64,000 nt of DNA. Source: Xenopus tropicalis (taxonomy: Eukaryota; Chordata; Amphibia; Anura; Pipidae). The notes under the pieces were generated by a model. The model saw only the letters and a program-made list of their open reading frames with translations. It was not told the DNA's origin and did not search any database. The position numbers and the translations under genes are program-made. This document shows positions 1 to 11,811 of the stretch, one piece after another. The stretch covers positions 154,612,547-154,676,546 of the forward strand of contig NC_030678.2 of NCBI RefSeq assembly GCF_000004195.4, written 5' to 3'. Every line of letters begins with the position of its first letter. The stretch's first letter is position 1.

Positions 1-224
1 CTTTATAATAGAGTCATAATCATAATATAAATTGAAATGGTAGAGTTACTATTGATACACTGGTGAGTTAATACGCTGGTGTGGGAATATTTCTAGCCTA
101 TATATTCTCTCATATGAACTGCCAATCTTGGACAATCATCAATAAGAGTTTATTGCAACATATATATTACTCGACACAACGGGATTTGTATGCAGGTTCA
201 GCCTCTTGGAGGAACCTTGGAAAA

Positions 225-2190
225 TGGCTGCTAGAAAATACATATAGTTATGTTTTTAGTAAAGACTCAACAATAACATGGTACAGTAAGTGTCCAGGAT
301 CTGATGGTTTTCACCCCTGGGCACTAAAATTGTTGAGTTCTGCAACTGCCAAACCTCTGTTACTTAATTGTCTAGGATTCCTTGATGTCTGGCATGGTTC
401 CAAGATATTTGCTAATGTGGTGCCATTATTTAAAAATGGATCCTGCTCTCAGCATGAAAACTATAGGCCTGTTAGATTGATACTGGTGTTAAAAAACTTT
501 CCAGGGGGTTATAAGGGGTAAGATACTTGAAGGGAAACTCTAGCAAAAATGAAGATTTAATAAAAGATTCTCAATGAAATAAGAAGATTTCTAAATACAG
601 TATAATCAATGCAAAATTCAGTACCATTTCTAAAAAAATCAATTTACTGTTTTCTATTTCTCTCAGCATCTGTCTCTCTTCATTATCTCTTCATGAAGGA
701 GTCTGGTGTCAGATTTTGATTGACAGTTAGGTCTACTATAGCCTTTGGGGGGTGCTCTTTTTGACTAGAAGATGTATAAGAGCTCACGCTTTTAAAATCA
801 CCAGAAATCCTGTCTATCTACATGCAGGACTTGTGCTGAAGCGAATTATTTTTTTTAGACTTTGTGCTGGATACAGTTATTTGAGTTAGTCCTAGAACAT
901 CTGCTAGGAAAGGCAGACTCCCTCCTAAAAGATACAGTAGATCTATCTGTCAATAAAAATATGACACACAACTCCTGCATGAAGAGAGAATAATGAAAGA
1001 AATATCTTAAGGGAAATAGTGAAGGGTAACTTGGTTATTTAAAAAAAGGGTACAGTATTTCAATAGATTATATTTAGAAAGTTTCTTATTTCAGTATGAT
1101 AAAGCTTATAATAAGTTTTCATTTTTATGTGTTAAATACATTTCAAATCTTGCCAGACTAATTTATGGGCTTCTATAAGGGGCTGGGCAGAAGCCTAGAC
1201 ATTGGAATGGCAGTGAATGTGATCTACATTGATTTTGATACAGTACCACAAATAAAGTACCTGATTAAATTAAGGAGTATTGGCCTGTAACATAATATTT
1301 GTACTTTGATAGAGAACTGACCGAAAGATAGATTACATAGATTGGTGGTAAATGGAATGTTTTTTAATTGGACCAGTGTTGTTAGTGGCGTAATGCAGGA
1401 GTCTGATTTTGTTCTTTTGCTTTTTAATTTTCTTATTAATGACTTGTATATAGTACTGTTTTGCTGATGATACTAAATCGTTCAAAACTAGTTTCATACA
1501 GAATGTTGCCGCTTTGCAGAAAAATTTGCCTAAATTGGAGAACTGGGCAACAAACTGGCAAATGAGGTTCAATGTTGATAAATAACATAAATTCTAGTTA
1601 TACTATAAACTGTAATGTGTTGGGGGCTTTCTTAAGTGAGAAGGATTTGGGGATTTTTGTAGATAACAAACTGTGTAAAGGTGCCCATACACGTGAATAT
1701 CTGGTCGCTTGGCGAGGTCGCCAAGTGAGCGGATCTTCTCCCGATATCCCCACCCACAGGTGGGCGATATCGGGGAAAATGCAGGCCAAATGATCGAATT
1801 ATAAAGGTGGCAATGGGGCAATCGGCTTGGGGACTGCATAAACGAGCCGACTAAATCTTTTAACTTGCCTGATTGATATTTGGCCAATTTCAGGCCAGAT
1901 AGCGGTCGGGCATGCCCCTCGTTCCTGCCCCTCGTTCCCTCGTCCAAGGGACCAATATCGGCAGCTACAATTGGCCCGTGTATGGCAACCTTAACTCTAG
2001 GCAATGTCATTCAGTGGCTACTAAGAAAAATAAAGTACTGTCTTACATAAAAAGGATATAAACTTTAGGGATGAAAACATAATTTTGCCTCTTTATAGGT
2101 CTCTGGTAAGGCCTCACCTTGAGTACGTAGCACAATTTTGGGCTCCAGTTCTTAAGAAGGATATTAAAAAGCTGGAGAGATGAGCAACTA
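225..2190 (+). pseudogene. Decayed CR1-like LINE, reverse transcriptase region
   Basis: Broken frames on the plus strand give recognisable pieces of a CR1-type reverse transcriptase in the right order. At about 295-510 there is SDGFHPWALKLL, then ANVVPLFKNGS and NYRPVRL, matching the GPDGIHPRVLKEL...NYRPVSL region of the family. At about 1150-1260 there is a match to the YLDFSKAFDTVPH catalytic region with the motif damaged. At 1540-1680 there is NWATNWQMRFN and LGIFVDNKL. At 2090-2185 there is [17 protein letters not shown]. Many stops and frameshifts make it inactive. A MITE interrupts it at 1679-1990, between the DNKL and QFWAP parts. The stretch between the first two pieces (520-1150) is largely unrecognisable. 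Confidence 0.75.
1679..1990. mobile_element. MITE with AAGGTG(G/C)CCATACACG ends, inserted in the CR1 relict
   Basis: The ends are inverted: AAGGTGCCCATACACG on the left, and CGTGTATGGCAACCTTAA on the right as its complement. TTAA follows the right end and GTAA precedes the left, suggesting an aged TTAA target duplication. The CR1 reading resumes across the insertion, which fixes the boundaries well. The interior is GC-richer than its surroundings and has no coding potential. Confidence 0.7.
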
Positions 2191-2199
2191 CACTGGTAA

Positions 2200-4100
2200 A
2201 ACAGTGCGCTTTGCGCAAATAACATTTGCAATGCAACAAGAGTCTAAAGAAGAATATTACATTGTGAAATGCACATTTTTATTCTAATTTCTACAATTTT
2301 TTTTTCAGTTTACAACTTTTATTTAACATTTCCCCCAGGTATATGTATTTCCATTAACAGCACTAACAGACAGAAACATAGAATAAAATGGCTGAGTGCT
2401 TAATTCAGCAAACGGGATGATCTTTATGCATTAGCTGTATCAGAGACATAGACTATATTATGTATGACAGCAGTTTAGATGTGCTTGTACCTGGCTGGCA
2501 CTCTACGTCTAGCCAAACATCTCTCACTGTGAGGCTTCAGATGTTGTTATATGATAAATCTCAGAGAGACTTTGCTGTACGGGTGAAAGAAAATCAACCA
2601 TTACTACATTATTCTATCTTTCAGACTAAGTGTGATCTGCTTGCATGTTCTCAGCTGGATACTGTCACCAAGTTTGCTCCCAGAATGTTACCATCAAGCC
2701 CGTCACACCTCAGATGTGAATACGCAGGGGAATTTTGTGGATGTGGATGCAGGCAGCCAGAATCTCTATAAAGGTTACTGAACTGTAGCTGAAAGTAAAA
2801 CAGTTGTAAAGGTTGGTGCGGAGGATCTTTGCCCCATAAGTGATCCTGTATATGCCTGCCACATACAGTAGAACACTTTAGGAGAGTGCAATAGTAAATA
2901 ATGGTATAGTGCTAAAACAAAATGAGAGAACTATTGTCATTTCACAACATTTTTTGCACATTGATTCTATGTGGGTCCAGCCCATAGCCTAAAAGGGTTA
3001 TTATTCTGTGTCCCAGGGCAATAAGTGCTCTTTAACATGCCCTATATTATCTGACTGCTGTAGTCTACTGCATATAGACCCTTTAGAACCTGTATTGATA
3101 AATAAGTCCCAAAATATTCTGTTGATTAGAATGAAATAATTATGGTAGGAATGTACCAATTTCAAATGACAAAACTGAATATTATCCCAATTTGCTAATT
3201 AACATTTTAGCAAATCCCTTGAAAACTGCAAAATGTATTGCTTTAAAGTCAGATAACGCTATGAGTTGGAATTAATTAAGGAATTAACTGCTTTACGTTT
3301 GTTAATGCACATGCTATTCCGATAGACTTCCGCCAGCAGCACCCAAGATTGAGAATGGGCCACAACCTCCAATAATGGAGACCCTTGCAGAGTGTAGCTT
3401 CAAGAAATCAATGCTGAAAAGATGTTATTGATTTTATAACATATAACACTCCATGTAGTTTGCTGTAGCAGCCCTAAAGCGATTGTTGTAATTGTCCATT
3501 TGGATTTTGCCACTGACGCATGCCTACAACATATTTCAGCATTTCCCTGTTCAGTTAATGGAAGCAGTAGTTGGTGCCCAGGGCAGGCTTTGCCTACACA
3601 TACTTGACTGGAGGCACTCATGGGCAACTATTACTAATTATTGTGGCTCTTTTTCCAGTGCAGCAAGTGGTCAGATGAGGTCAGACTATTCCATATATGT
3701 GTATTACCACGGCAATCATTTACTAACAATCTAGATAGTACTCACAGTGGAAATTGGTTAGGGATGGTATTTTCTATTGTTCTAAACTAGTGTTTATAGA
3801 CATTTGGGTTTGAGGTTTTTTTTCAATAAGATTCTTGACCTATAAAGCAAAAGCATTACTCGAAAACTCCTTCTCGTGACTTTCAAAACCCTCTGCATTT
3901 CTCTGCCCCTCATAACATCTCCACTCTTGTGTCTTCTTACACACATTCCTGGCCATCTCCTATTATTCTCCTGTTTGTGTCTGTGGGTACCCAATACTTA
4001 GGTACCACTTAGAATGCAGGCTAAAATATAAATATAAATGTATTTTTGTGTTAATTCAAGTTCAATTTTTGTTTTGATCCTTTCTGTATTATTAGTGAAC
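2200..4100. other. Intronic sequence, nothing recognised
   Basis: AT-rich intron DNA. Short open frames occur (for example about 100 codons at 2460-2771) but show no family resemblance, splice context or codon bias. I see no gene, RNA gene or clear repeat here. Confidence 0.5.
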
Positions 4101-4110
4101 ACTGCTTATA

Positions 4111-4438
4111 CAGGTATGGGATCCATTATCTGGAAACCTGTTATCCAGAGAGATCCAAATTACAGAAAGGCCATCTCCCATAGACTCAGTTTTATTCAAA
4201 TAATTAATGGTTTTAAAAATGATTTCCTTTTTCTCTGTAATAATAAAACAGTACCTTGTACTTGATCCCAACTGAGATATAATTAATCCTTGTTGAAAGC
4301 AAAGCAATAATATTGGGTTTATTTATTGTTTAAATTATTTTTTAGTAGACTTAAGGTACAAAGATCAATATTACGGAAAGATCTCTTGTCCGGAAAACCC
4401 CAGGTCCAGAGCATTCTGGATAACAGGTCCCATACCTG
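4111..4438 (+). mobile_element. TA-flanked foldback MITE (CAGGTATGGGATCC family), single internal unit
   Basis: It starts CAGGTATGGGATCC, ends CCCATACCTG, and is flanked by TA on both sides, as expected of a Tc1/mariner-type target. Length is 328 bp. The inner arms are TTATCTGGAAACCTGTTATC and, inverted, TCTGGATAACAGG. The middle carries the sequence around TTGATCCCAACTGAGATATA once. Other copies in this window amplify that middle part. No coding capacity. Confidence 0.85.
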
Positions 4439-4439
4439 T

Positions 4440-6540
4440 ACATGTAGAGCTACCGGAGCCAGATTTAATAGTGAGGCACTATTTGGACCCCACTTAATCC
4501 CCTCTGTCACTCACATCCCCACTCTTGCACTCAATTTAAGGGTATGGTTTCCCTTTAACTACTCAGTCTCAGTACCTTTCTTTGTCCTTTTATATACTGA
4601 ATAAAAATGCACATTTATGATTCATGGAGCCCCCTGAATGCTTACTATAAAATTCAGAGAGAGAGAGAGAGAACTGATAGGATACTAGGTTGTCAATGGT
4701 TTCTACTACATCTGAGTCTTAAAATATTCTGTCATTTGGAATTTTTACTGAATGCAGTCTCAGCTAAAGTAGTATACAGCGACATGAACATTCAAGGAAA
4801 ATAGTAAAGTGCAGAATTATAACTACCACTATTTAATGTTTCATCAGAGATGCCGAATTTGTCCCACTTACATAACTGAAAGGAACGGGTCAGGGTAAGG
4901 TGGGCACTGGTGCTTTCATTATAACAGGGTCACTACAGTGTGCCTATATTTTATATGTCATTTCTAAAATGGAATTAAAAAAAAAAAAATATATACAGGG
5001 TATATTTTTTGTCATGATCTTAGTATATGTCTATGATAGCGTCACTGCTTGTTTCATCCTTGCAACTTATAAACCTCTATTCTTCTGTATCTTGTCCTTA
5101 TATTGTACCTTATATTGTATTGTAAACATTCCCTTTCAGTAAGCTGGCATGGCCAGACAAAAGAGACAGCTATGGAAAAATGTTGGATTTGCAGCAGGAA
5201 CAACAGCCCCATAAAGCTGCTGAGATCTAATACAGGAACACTGTTTTTTTGTAATGTTTTTTTTTACTATTTTAAAGACACTTTAGGCCAGTTATTTAAG
5301 TGGAGCAACAAACTTATAATTGTGTAGTGTTTTGAGTTGATATTTTGCCTTTTGCCATGGTGCTTCTAACAATAGCACCTGGAAGAGGGTCAGAGAGGTA
5401 TTTTGTAATAAAGTGAGCAAAGTTTGCACCAGGTCTAGTAAGCCATAGCAACCAATCAGCATGTAGCATTCACTGGTCACCTGACTGAAAGCAAGTTTCT
5501 GGTCTGCTATGGGTTACTGAAACAGCATTTATATTCTATGCCTTAGCAGCTTTCATTCTGGGTCCTTGTTGAAACAGATTTGTAAATCATGGATGCTCAT
5601 TAAATATATAGCTCTTCAATAAATATTTCAGTTGTGCCACAAGCCATAAAGTTCTAAATTCACTCAAGCTACAAAAAATAAATGTCTTTTTAATTACCTT
5701 ATAATACAGAAAAGTCATCTGACTGTACAGCAAAAAGCAGGCAAGCTTCCCCACTTAACTGCTGGCGCAGTGCCCCCAACCCACTTAAAATCCTTACTCC
5801 GATTGTCCGGCTTCTTTACACTGGGCAAATTCGCACCAGACCAGTCATCCATAGGGACCAATCAGTGATGAGATACATTTTTTGTTTGTTTGCCATGCGT
5901 TACTGCACCAACAAAGATTACAAGTTAACATGGAAAACTACATGTAATAACAAATAAATACAAGTACAACTTTCAAAATCTATAATATAACACCACATGT
6001 ACAGTATAGTATACACTTCATTTGTAATGCCTTCTTGTATAATAACTACCGGGGCTAATAAACTCCCTCCTGGGACCTTGGTTAAAGAGACTGTCACCCA
6101 CAACAGCCCCTCACCGTTGCAAGTCGTGACAAAATAACAGCGTGCCTGCAACCCAGCCTGGCACCCTCCATAGGTAGGACACTGCTCCATGAATCTATAC
6201 ATCTTTAACTATCTAACCTCCCTTCTGACTCTACATTAATTATTACATATTTACCCCAAGTAGCCTGCCCCTGATCTGCCCCTTTCTCTTATGCCATCAA
6301 TGCTTCTTTCTCAAGGCTAGAGATAAAACTCCCTACTACATAATAGAAAGTCACCTGTCAGTTTATTGTTTGTAGCTTCTGCTCTATAAAGTGCCCTTTT
6401 GCATGAGTATCTATTAATCTACAGGCTAAACACATTTTCATTATTTTGACACATTAGGCTTCCTTGCAGCTTTAAAATGTTATTGCAGCCTTAAAATATT
6501 TACTTAGAACAAAGTAAAATCTCCTATGGAGTTTCTTAAT
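4440..6540. other. Intronic sequence with short repeat fragments
   Basis: Contains a T2-like right end near 4548-4560 (GGTTTCCCTTTAA), a GA run at 4657-4671, and the CCAAT-palindrome repeat at 5416-5525. Otherwise I see no gene or RNA. Confidence 0.45.
5416..5525. repeat. CCAAT-palindrome repeat, copy 1
   Basis: The left part contains CCATAGCAACCAATCAGCAT and the right part ends CTGCTATGGGTTACTG, its approximate inverse. Six similar copies occur in the window. It is non-coding and probably a small foldback element. Confidence 0.55.
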
Positions 6541-6543
6541 AAT

Positions 6544-6795
6544 TAGGTGAATTATGATGAGGGGTAAATCAGGAAGGGGAGGAAGGTTTGCTCTGTAGAG
6601 CAGTAAATTATCAGGAACAAACAAAGCACTGGTCTGAGGTTTGTCCTATAGAGCAGTAAATTATCTGGGACAAAGAAAGAAATGGAAAAAGTTTTGACCT
6701 GTAGAGCAGTCAGTAATTAGAGACAAATTATGGAAGAGAAGAAGGTTTTCCAGTAGAGAAGTAAATAAAGGCAAACCAGACAATGGTCTCTGGGA
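6544..6795. repeat. Degenerate 53-bp tandem repeat, about 4 units
   Basis: Starts of the related phrase GGTTTG(C/T)CCTGTAGAGCAG fall at about 6585, 6638, 6691 and 6743, exactly 53 bases apart for the first three. The units have diverged clearly, so the array is old. Confidence 0.75.
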
Positions 6796-6894
6796 AAGGG
6801 CTGGTCAATTTGTACTTTCTTGATGCTTATTTCATTCTTAGTTGTTTATGACTATGTCTAAGGGGGTTCTGTAATAAAAAATTCAAATTCTGAA

Positions 6895-6995
6895 CCAGGT
6901 CCAGTGACCCATAACAAGCAATCAGAAAGTAGCAAATGGTCATCTTTTGTTTATAGAAGCAAACATCTGATTGGTTCCTATGAGTTAGTAGCTTG
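6895..6995. repeat. CCAAT-palindrome repeat, copy 2
   Basis: Contains GTGACCCATAACAAGCAATC on the left and TGATTGGTTCCTATGAGTTA on the right, which are inverse of each other with a few changes. Confidence 0.55.
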
Positions 6996-6999
6996 TATC

Positions 7000-8833
7000 T
7001 TTATTACATCTCCTCACTACATTACAGTATCAGTCATAGCTTCTGTTGTACTTTTATCTAGAAGCGCAATTTGTTGCTGCCTTAGTGCAAACCTGCACAG
7101 GTATGATTACATTACAAGCTCAAAAATCCTAATAGGTGGGGGGTAATTCCACCACAGACTTAAGCAGTTATATTCAACAAGTTGGAACAAAATCAGACTT
7201 TATCAGACTACATTTTCAAGTGACAGGGGACACAACAGCAGCCACATTGTCGGTTTTCCTCCACCTGCCCGTCTGTGTCCCCCACTCCCTGGCTGCTTCC
7301 ACTGAGTAGGTAGAGAGCGGCTTTAGATGGGGGAACTTCTTAGACCTATAAAGAAAGCAGATCCTACAGTCAGCCCCGCACAGGACTGCGGGGTTTGCTT
7401 TCTTTATAGATACGCCACTGGACACACCAGGGTTGTCCTTTATCACCAGTGCTTTTTTTGGTATTGCTATTTGAAATAATTCAGTCATTCATTGCAACCA
7501 TTTAGGATCCCACCATACCACATAGCATGTTTGCACATGGTTTATATTTCAGTCAATAACATCTCTTCCAAATCTTTATAACATTCTGAACAAATTTAGA
7601 GCTAATTCTGGTCTTACCATAAACCATGCTGAAACAGACTTGACTAAATTATTGCCCCTAACTTTGAATTTCAGTGAAACACTACCTATACTACAGTCTT
7701 AGGTGTCAGACCTTACATAGAACCTTAAGATACAAGATGTTGGAGGACTGGCATAAATACCATATCTCCTGGATAGTGTGCATCACTGAAAACATCAATG
7801 AAAACTGTACTACTCCCCTGGTTTTCTAGAACTGTCCCTTGACACATAGAGATTTCAAGTAGCAATATTTTATGAGAGCGATACTGATACTTTCCATGCC
7901 TTTGAAATACTTTATTTAATGTTACCATTCAGTGTAAAAAGGAATTAGGCTTAAAAAAATTCAAGGACTGCACATCATTTCCCTAATGACAGGTTTAGTT
8001 GACATCCATAGACACATACCGTACACAAGGGCACTGGGTGGTGCATATAATACCTGCCCTTTGTCTAAGACCAATAAAAACAGTCTGAGCAACATTCCCT
8101 GACCTGCTGTGTACCATTTTTACACATTTTCTGATGGTGCATCAAAGGATATTTGTCAAGTGGTATTGATTATTTATCAGCAGTCCTGCATATATATATA
8201 TATCATAACTGTTGGAAACTTGGAGTAGTTTATGCCTCTTATTCCTATAAGGTGCCTGTGGATGAAACATAGCAAGAGCTTTATCCATACGTGTGTCTAA
8301 GCACTGCTGGTGCCGTACAAAGCTGGACTGAATAGACTTGGCTGCCAGTGACAGCTGCTGAAACCTTTGCTGTAGATGTCAATCAACCAAAACAGTTCCC
8401 AGGCCAGTGATTGCTGTCACGGCCAATCTAGCGTGATTACAAGACAAAGTTAAATGCTCAGCAAGCGGTGCCCTAGCAGCACTGCCTACTTCTGTCTCAG
8501 TAGGGTTTGTGATCAGACAGCAAATAAAATGAATAACTTGCCATATTTGGGGGGGGGGTATATTTTTGAGCTGTGCCAAACTATAGCCTTTTGTTTATAA
8601 ACAAACCCCACCAAAAAATCATCCTTAATAAATAAAGCGCCAAAGTAAATCCACTCAGTAGAAAAAACATCCCATGCCCTGTTTAAATCTTGGAATCATT
8701 CAGAAGTCATCTCAATGTTTGAGTCCTAACACATTCAGGTAATCCTTACCTACAGCATGTAAATATACACCATTACCTATAAATATACCCTCTACAAATC
8801 CAGCTGTTTTATCTGGCCCTTCTTCTTCTAGTC
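7000..8833. other. Intronic sequence, nothing recognised
   Basis: AT-rich sequence with a short TA run near 8191-8202 and a G run near 8551. Short open frames show no family resemblance. No RNA gene seen. Confidence 0.45.
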
Positions 8834-9019
8834 CAGTGGTTCTCAACCTTCCTAATGCCGCGACCCTTTAATACAGCTCCTCATGTTGTGGTGACCCCCA
8901 ACCAAAAAATTATTCCTAAGACCATTGGAAATATGTGTTTTCTGATGGTCTTAGGCGACCCCCGTGAAAGGGTCATTCGACCCCCAAAAGGGTCCTGACC
9001 CACAGGTTGAGACCCGCTG
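8834..9019 (+). mobile_element. SPIN (Space Invader) hAT MITE
   Basis: The left end is CAGTGGTTCTCAACCTTCCT followed by AATGCCGCGACCCTTTAATA. The right end contains GTGTTTTCTGATGGTCTTAG and GGTTGAGACCCGCTG. I recognise this as the SPIN family, known for patchy presence in mammals, lizard and Xenopus through horizontal transfer. At 186 bp it is a short non-autonomous form with no transposase. Flanks TTCTAGTC and GTCTAGTT share TCTAGT, fitting an aged 8-bp hAT target duplication with the CTAG core SPIN prefers. Confidence 0.88.
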
Positions 9020-9380
9020 GTCTAGTTTATATGGAATATAAATGATAGAAGTCAGATGCCACAGTTATGGCTGCACTTTTGTTTCCAATTTCCAACTTGT
9101 GAGTATAGCTTTTTAAAAACGAATTAAGTGCCAATAAAGGCTGATTATAGATGGTTTATTTGCAGTTGACATATACCCCTCCTCCACTTGCTCTTTTGCT
9201 CAGAGCTAGCCTACTGGTGCTGGCAGTTTCTCCTGCTGATGCTCTCACACAGGCTTCTGATCCCAGCTGAGTCTAAACTTTAATAGCAGAGTTTTAATGA
9301 CCTTTTTCCTAGCATGACTTAAATGCCACCAAACCCTTATATTACAGAACTTTATCTATAGTTTACACAGTGTTCTATCT

Positions 9381-9405
9381 AAAGGTGGCTATACACGGCG
9401 GATAT
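9381..9405 (+). repeat. Left-end fragment of the AAGGTGGCCATACACG MITE
   Basis: AAAGGTGGCTATACACGG matches the left end of the MITEs at 1679 and 30678. No partner end was found nearby, so it is probably a fragment. Confidence 0.45.
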
Positions 9406-9973
9406 AAACTGCTTGTGAATGCAGTAAATTAGGAACACCTCAGTATTGGCTTAAATCCTCCAACTGCTCTGTGCCTATGGTTTTTAATTAAGAGGTGTGC
9501 ACAAAAGATCAAGCCAAGGAGACAAATTTATCAGCCACATATGGGAGAATCTATTTTTCTTTTGGTATCTTCTCAGCCTGTAGGGTTATAACAAAACAGC
9601 AACCCCCTGATCATGACAGCCACAGAGACTCATTGCTGGTTGGGAAAGAGCTACAGGCGAAGATGGGATTAAAGAAATTTGGAAGCACGGAGATCAAAGC
9701 CATGAGAAATACCATAAGGAGACAGGATAGGGGGGAATCAATTTTCTATTAAGAAAGATGCAAACCCAAAAATGATTGCATAAGTCAATTAAATTTCACA
9801 TTTTCAAAGATGAAATGTATTTGTAAATGTAATTGCTATTGAGAGCCAGGCCTAGACTGCAATCTATGGATTCTGGCAAAAACCAGAGGGGCTGCTGTAA
9901 GATGCCATAGACAGTCACTATTTATTGAGCTGGTGGGGAGCTGTTTGGGCCTCTGTGTAATTGAAATGCCAGG

Positions 9974-10239
9974 CAGCGCCGGATTTCAATTCCAGGCACC
10001 CCAAGGCCGCCCCCCCCGGCGCGCATGCGCAAACATCTCCCCTCCCCCCCCGCGCCAAGCCGATGCAAGCGCGCATGCGCGGCCATTTAAACTACCATAC
10101 AGAGCAGTGGGGAGAATTTCCCATTGCTCTGTATGGCCGCAAAATGCTAAAACTTCGCTGCGGCGGGGCGGCATGCCACCCCTAAAATTGTGCCGCCCTA
10201 GGCCCGGGCCTTTGTGGCCTCGCCACAAATCCGGGCCTG
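9974..10239. mobile_element. GC-rich hAT MITE with perfect 8-bp target duplication
   Basis: The ends are CAGCGCCGGATTT and, inverted, CAGGCCCGGATTT. ATGCCAGG occurs immediately before the left end (9966-9973) and immediately after the right end (10240-10247), a perfect 8-bp duplication typical of hAT. The 266-bp body is CpG-rich, with two copies of GCGCATGCGC, so open frames across it are chance. It looks like the youngest hAT insertion on this side of the window. Confidence 0.88.
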
Positions 10240-10247
10240 ATGCCAGG

Positions 10248-11811
10248 GTCTGTTTTGAATCCCAGTCTTGACCCATTGAGAGCAAAACCAAGGTCATGTA
10301 TGGATGCAGTGCAGCATGTAGAGAGCAATTTTCAGATGCAAATCAACATGTTTTTTTTCCCACATCATTGCAGGCCTGCGTGTGTCCAGGCGCACACAAA
10401 TGCTCACAAATCGGGTTCCAATGGCTGCTAACATTTTCAGAGTCAGGATTGCCTACTTCTAATGAGAGACGCAAGTCTGTTGCACCTACTGACGGAACCC
10501 ATCGCGGGAACCCTGGAATTCCCACCATGTTCAGGACGAAAGGAGCTCCATGCTTCCCCAGTGTTAATAAAGACACTTGCATATGATTCAGCAGAAGAGG
10601 CAGGACGGATGCAATGGCACCCACAGTGAAGTACAAGGGCAATGTTTGTGCACAAGTAACTCTACTGAATGGCGCCAATAAGTGTAACATCTGTGGCCAT
10701 TTTAGCACTGCTGCATTTGTAAATGACCATTTCTATATCTGTCCCTTGCTTTTCTCTGCACTCACTGCTGGTTCTGGCTCTTGAAACAATAAAGCCAGCT
10801 ATCATCCAGCCAAGACTTGAATTCATGCAATGGCTTACTATTCACCTAAATTATTAGAATTTCTATTCATTGTTCAGCTCTCTTGCTTAGCAGCATTAGT
10901 AGAATTTGAGATAGACACTGGCAAATTCAGAAGAGAAACTCTACTTCAGGGAATATATTCCTATCATTGCCTTTGTTTTTATGCAATAAACAAAGTGTTC
11001 TGGTGTAATAATAAAGAGGATTAATCCTTTCCCTGCCGAAGGGCTAAAAACAGGCTAAAAGAGGTTAAATCTGATTTAGGTATTCATCAAATAATTTTCA
11101 ATATTGAATTCTCAGCTGAGATTTTTGCCTGCTTCACTGGAGTTGTAAAAATATATCCAGAGGAGACAAGCCTCCGCAATCAGCAGCCGCACAGACAGAG
11201 TAGAAAGAGCATTCCGTATCCCCAATGTGATCAACTTTATCTGATGTGTCAAACCTTCAGGCAAATAAATTAAATGTAGAGGAGTAAAAAAAAAAAAAAC
11301 GAAACTTGCCAGACTCTGCTGACAATTCTTTCGGAAAAGTTGGCAGATTTATCAATTACACCCAGAAGTTTAGACGGCGAATGCAACTTTTTTTGTCTCT
11401 TTTGCTCTTTCTCTGGGCTGACAAGATGATTCTCATTCCGGAGAGAAACAAAGTCCTTGAACTCCATTAAAAATAATGCAATTTCAAGTAGAGATTTGGA
11501 GACTTTGTAGCTGTGAAGCTCCTCTCCTGTAAATGGAGCGTAAGTGGAGAGCTGGAACGCTGTAGGACAAATCATACCGATTACTGCGCCAACACACGGT
11601 TGAGCTTGTGAGCTCTCTGAGTTCATTTGGTTCTGCACTTTCTAGCTGTCCAATTCAGGTCTCATCAGTGCTCTCTGTACCTTCACTTCAGATAATTAAG
11701 AAGGATTTTTCACAACAGAGAACAGACTCTTAAAGGAGAAGTGTGGGCCACTAAAAGCACTTGAAAATTGTTCCTGGAAGAGGGGACTGATTGTAGAGTT
11801 TTATTAGGGTG
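10248..11811. other. Intronic sequence with a candidate conserved block
   Basis: No gene recognised. About 11150-11640 is non-repetitive with balanced composition, and is open for 122 codons on the minus strand, which shows no known domain. A T2-type start (CTTAAAGGAGAAG) occurs at about 11729. See the findings for the candidate block. Confidence 0.4.

Noticed and set aside
81..521. A 146-codon plus-strand open frame as an intact gene
   Set aside because: Its second half matches CR1 reverse transcriptase, but the continuation is broken and the first half has no similarity. It is a relict.
9933..10297. Overlapping open frames of about 100 codons on both strands, proline and arginine rich
   Set aside because: They lie in the CpG-rich hAT MITE, where stop codons are rare by composition.
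11270..11638. 122-codon minus-strand frame as a certain mtus2 alternative exon
   Set aside because: No recognised similarity and no convincing donor at its end. Kept only as a low-level finding.
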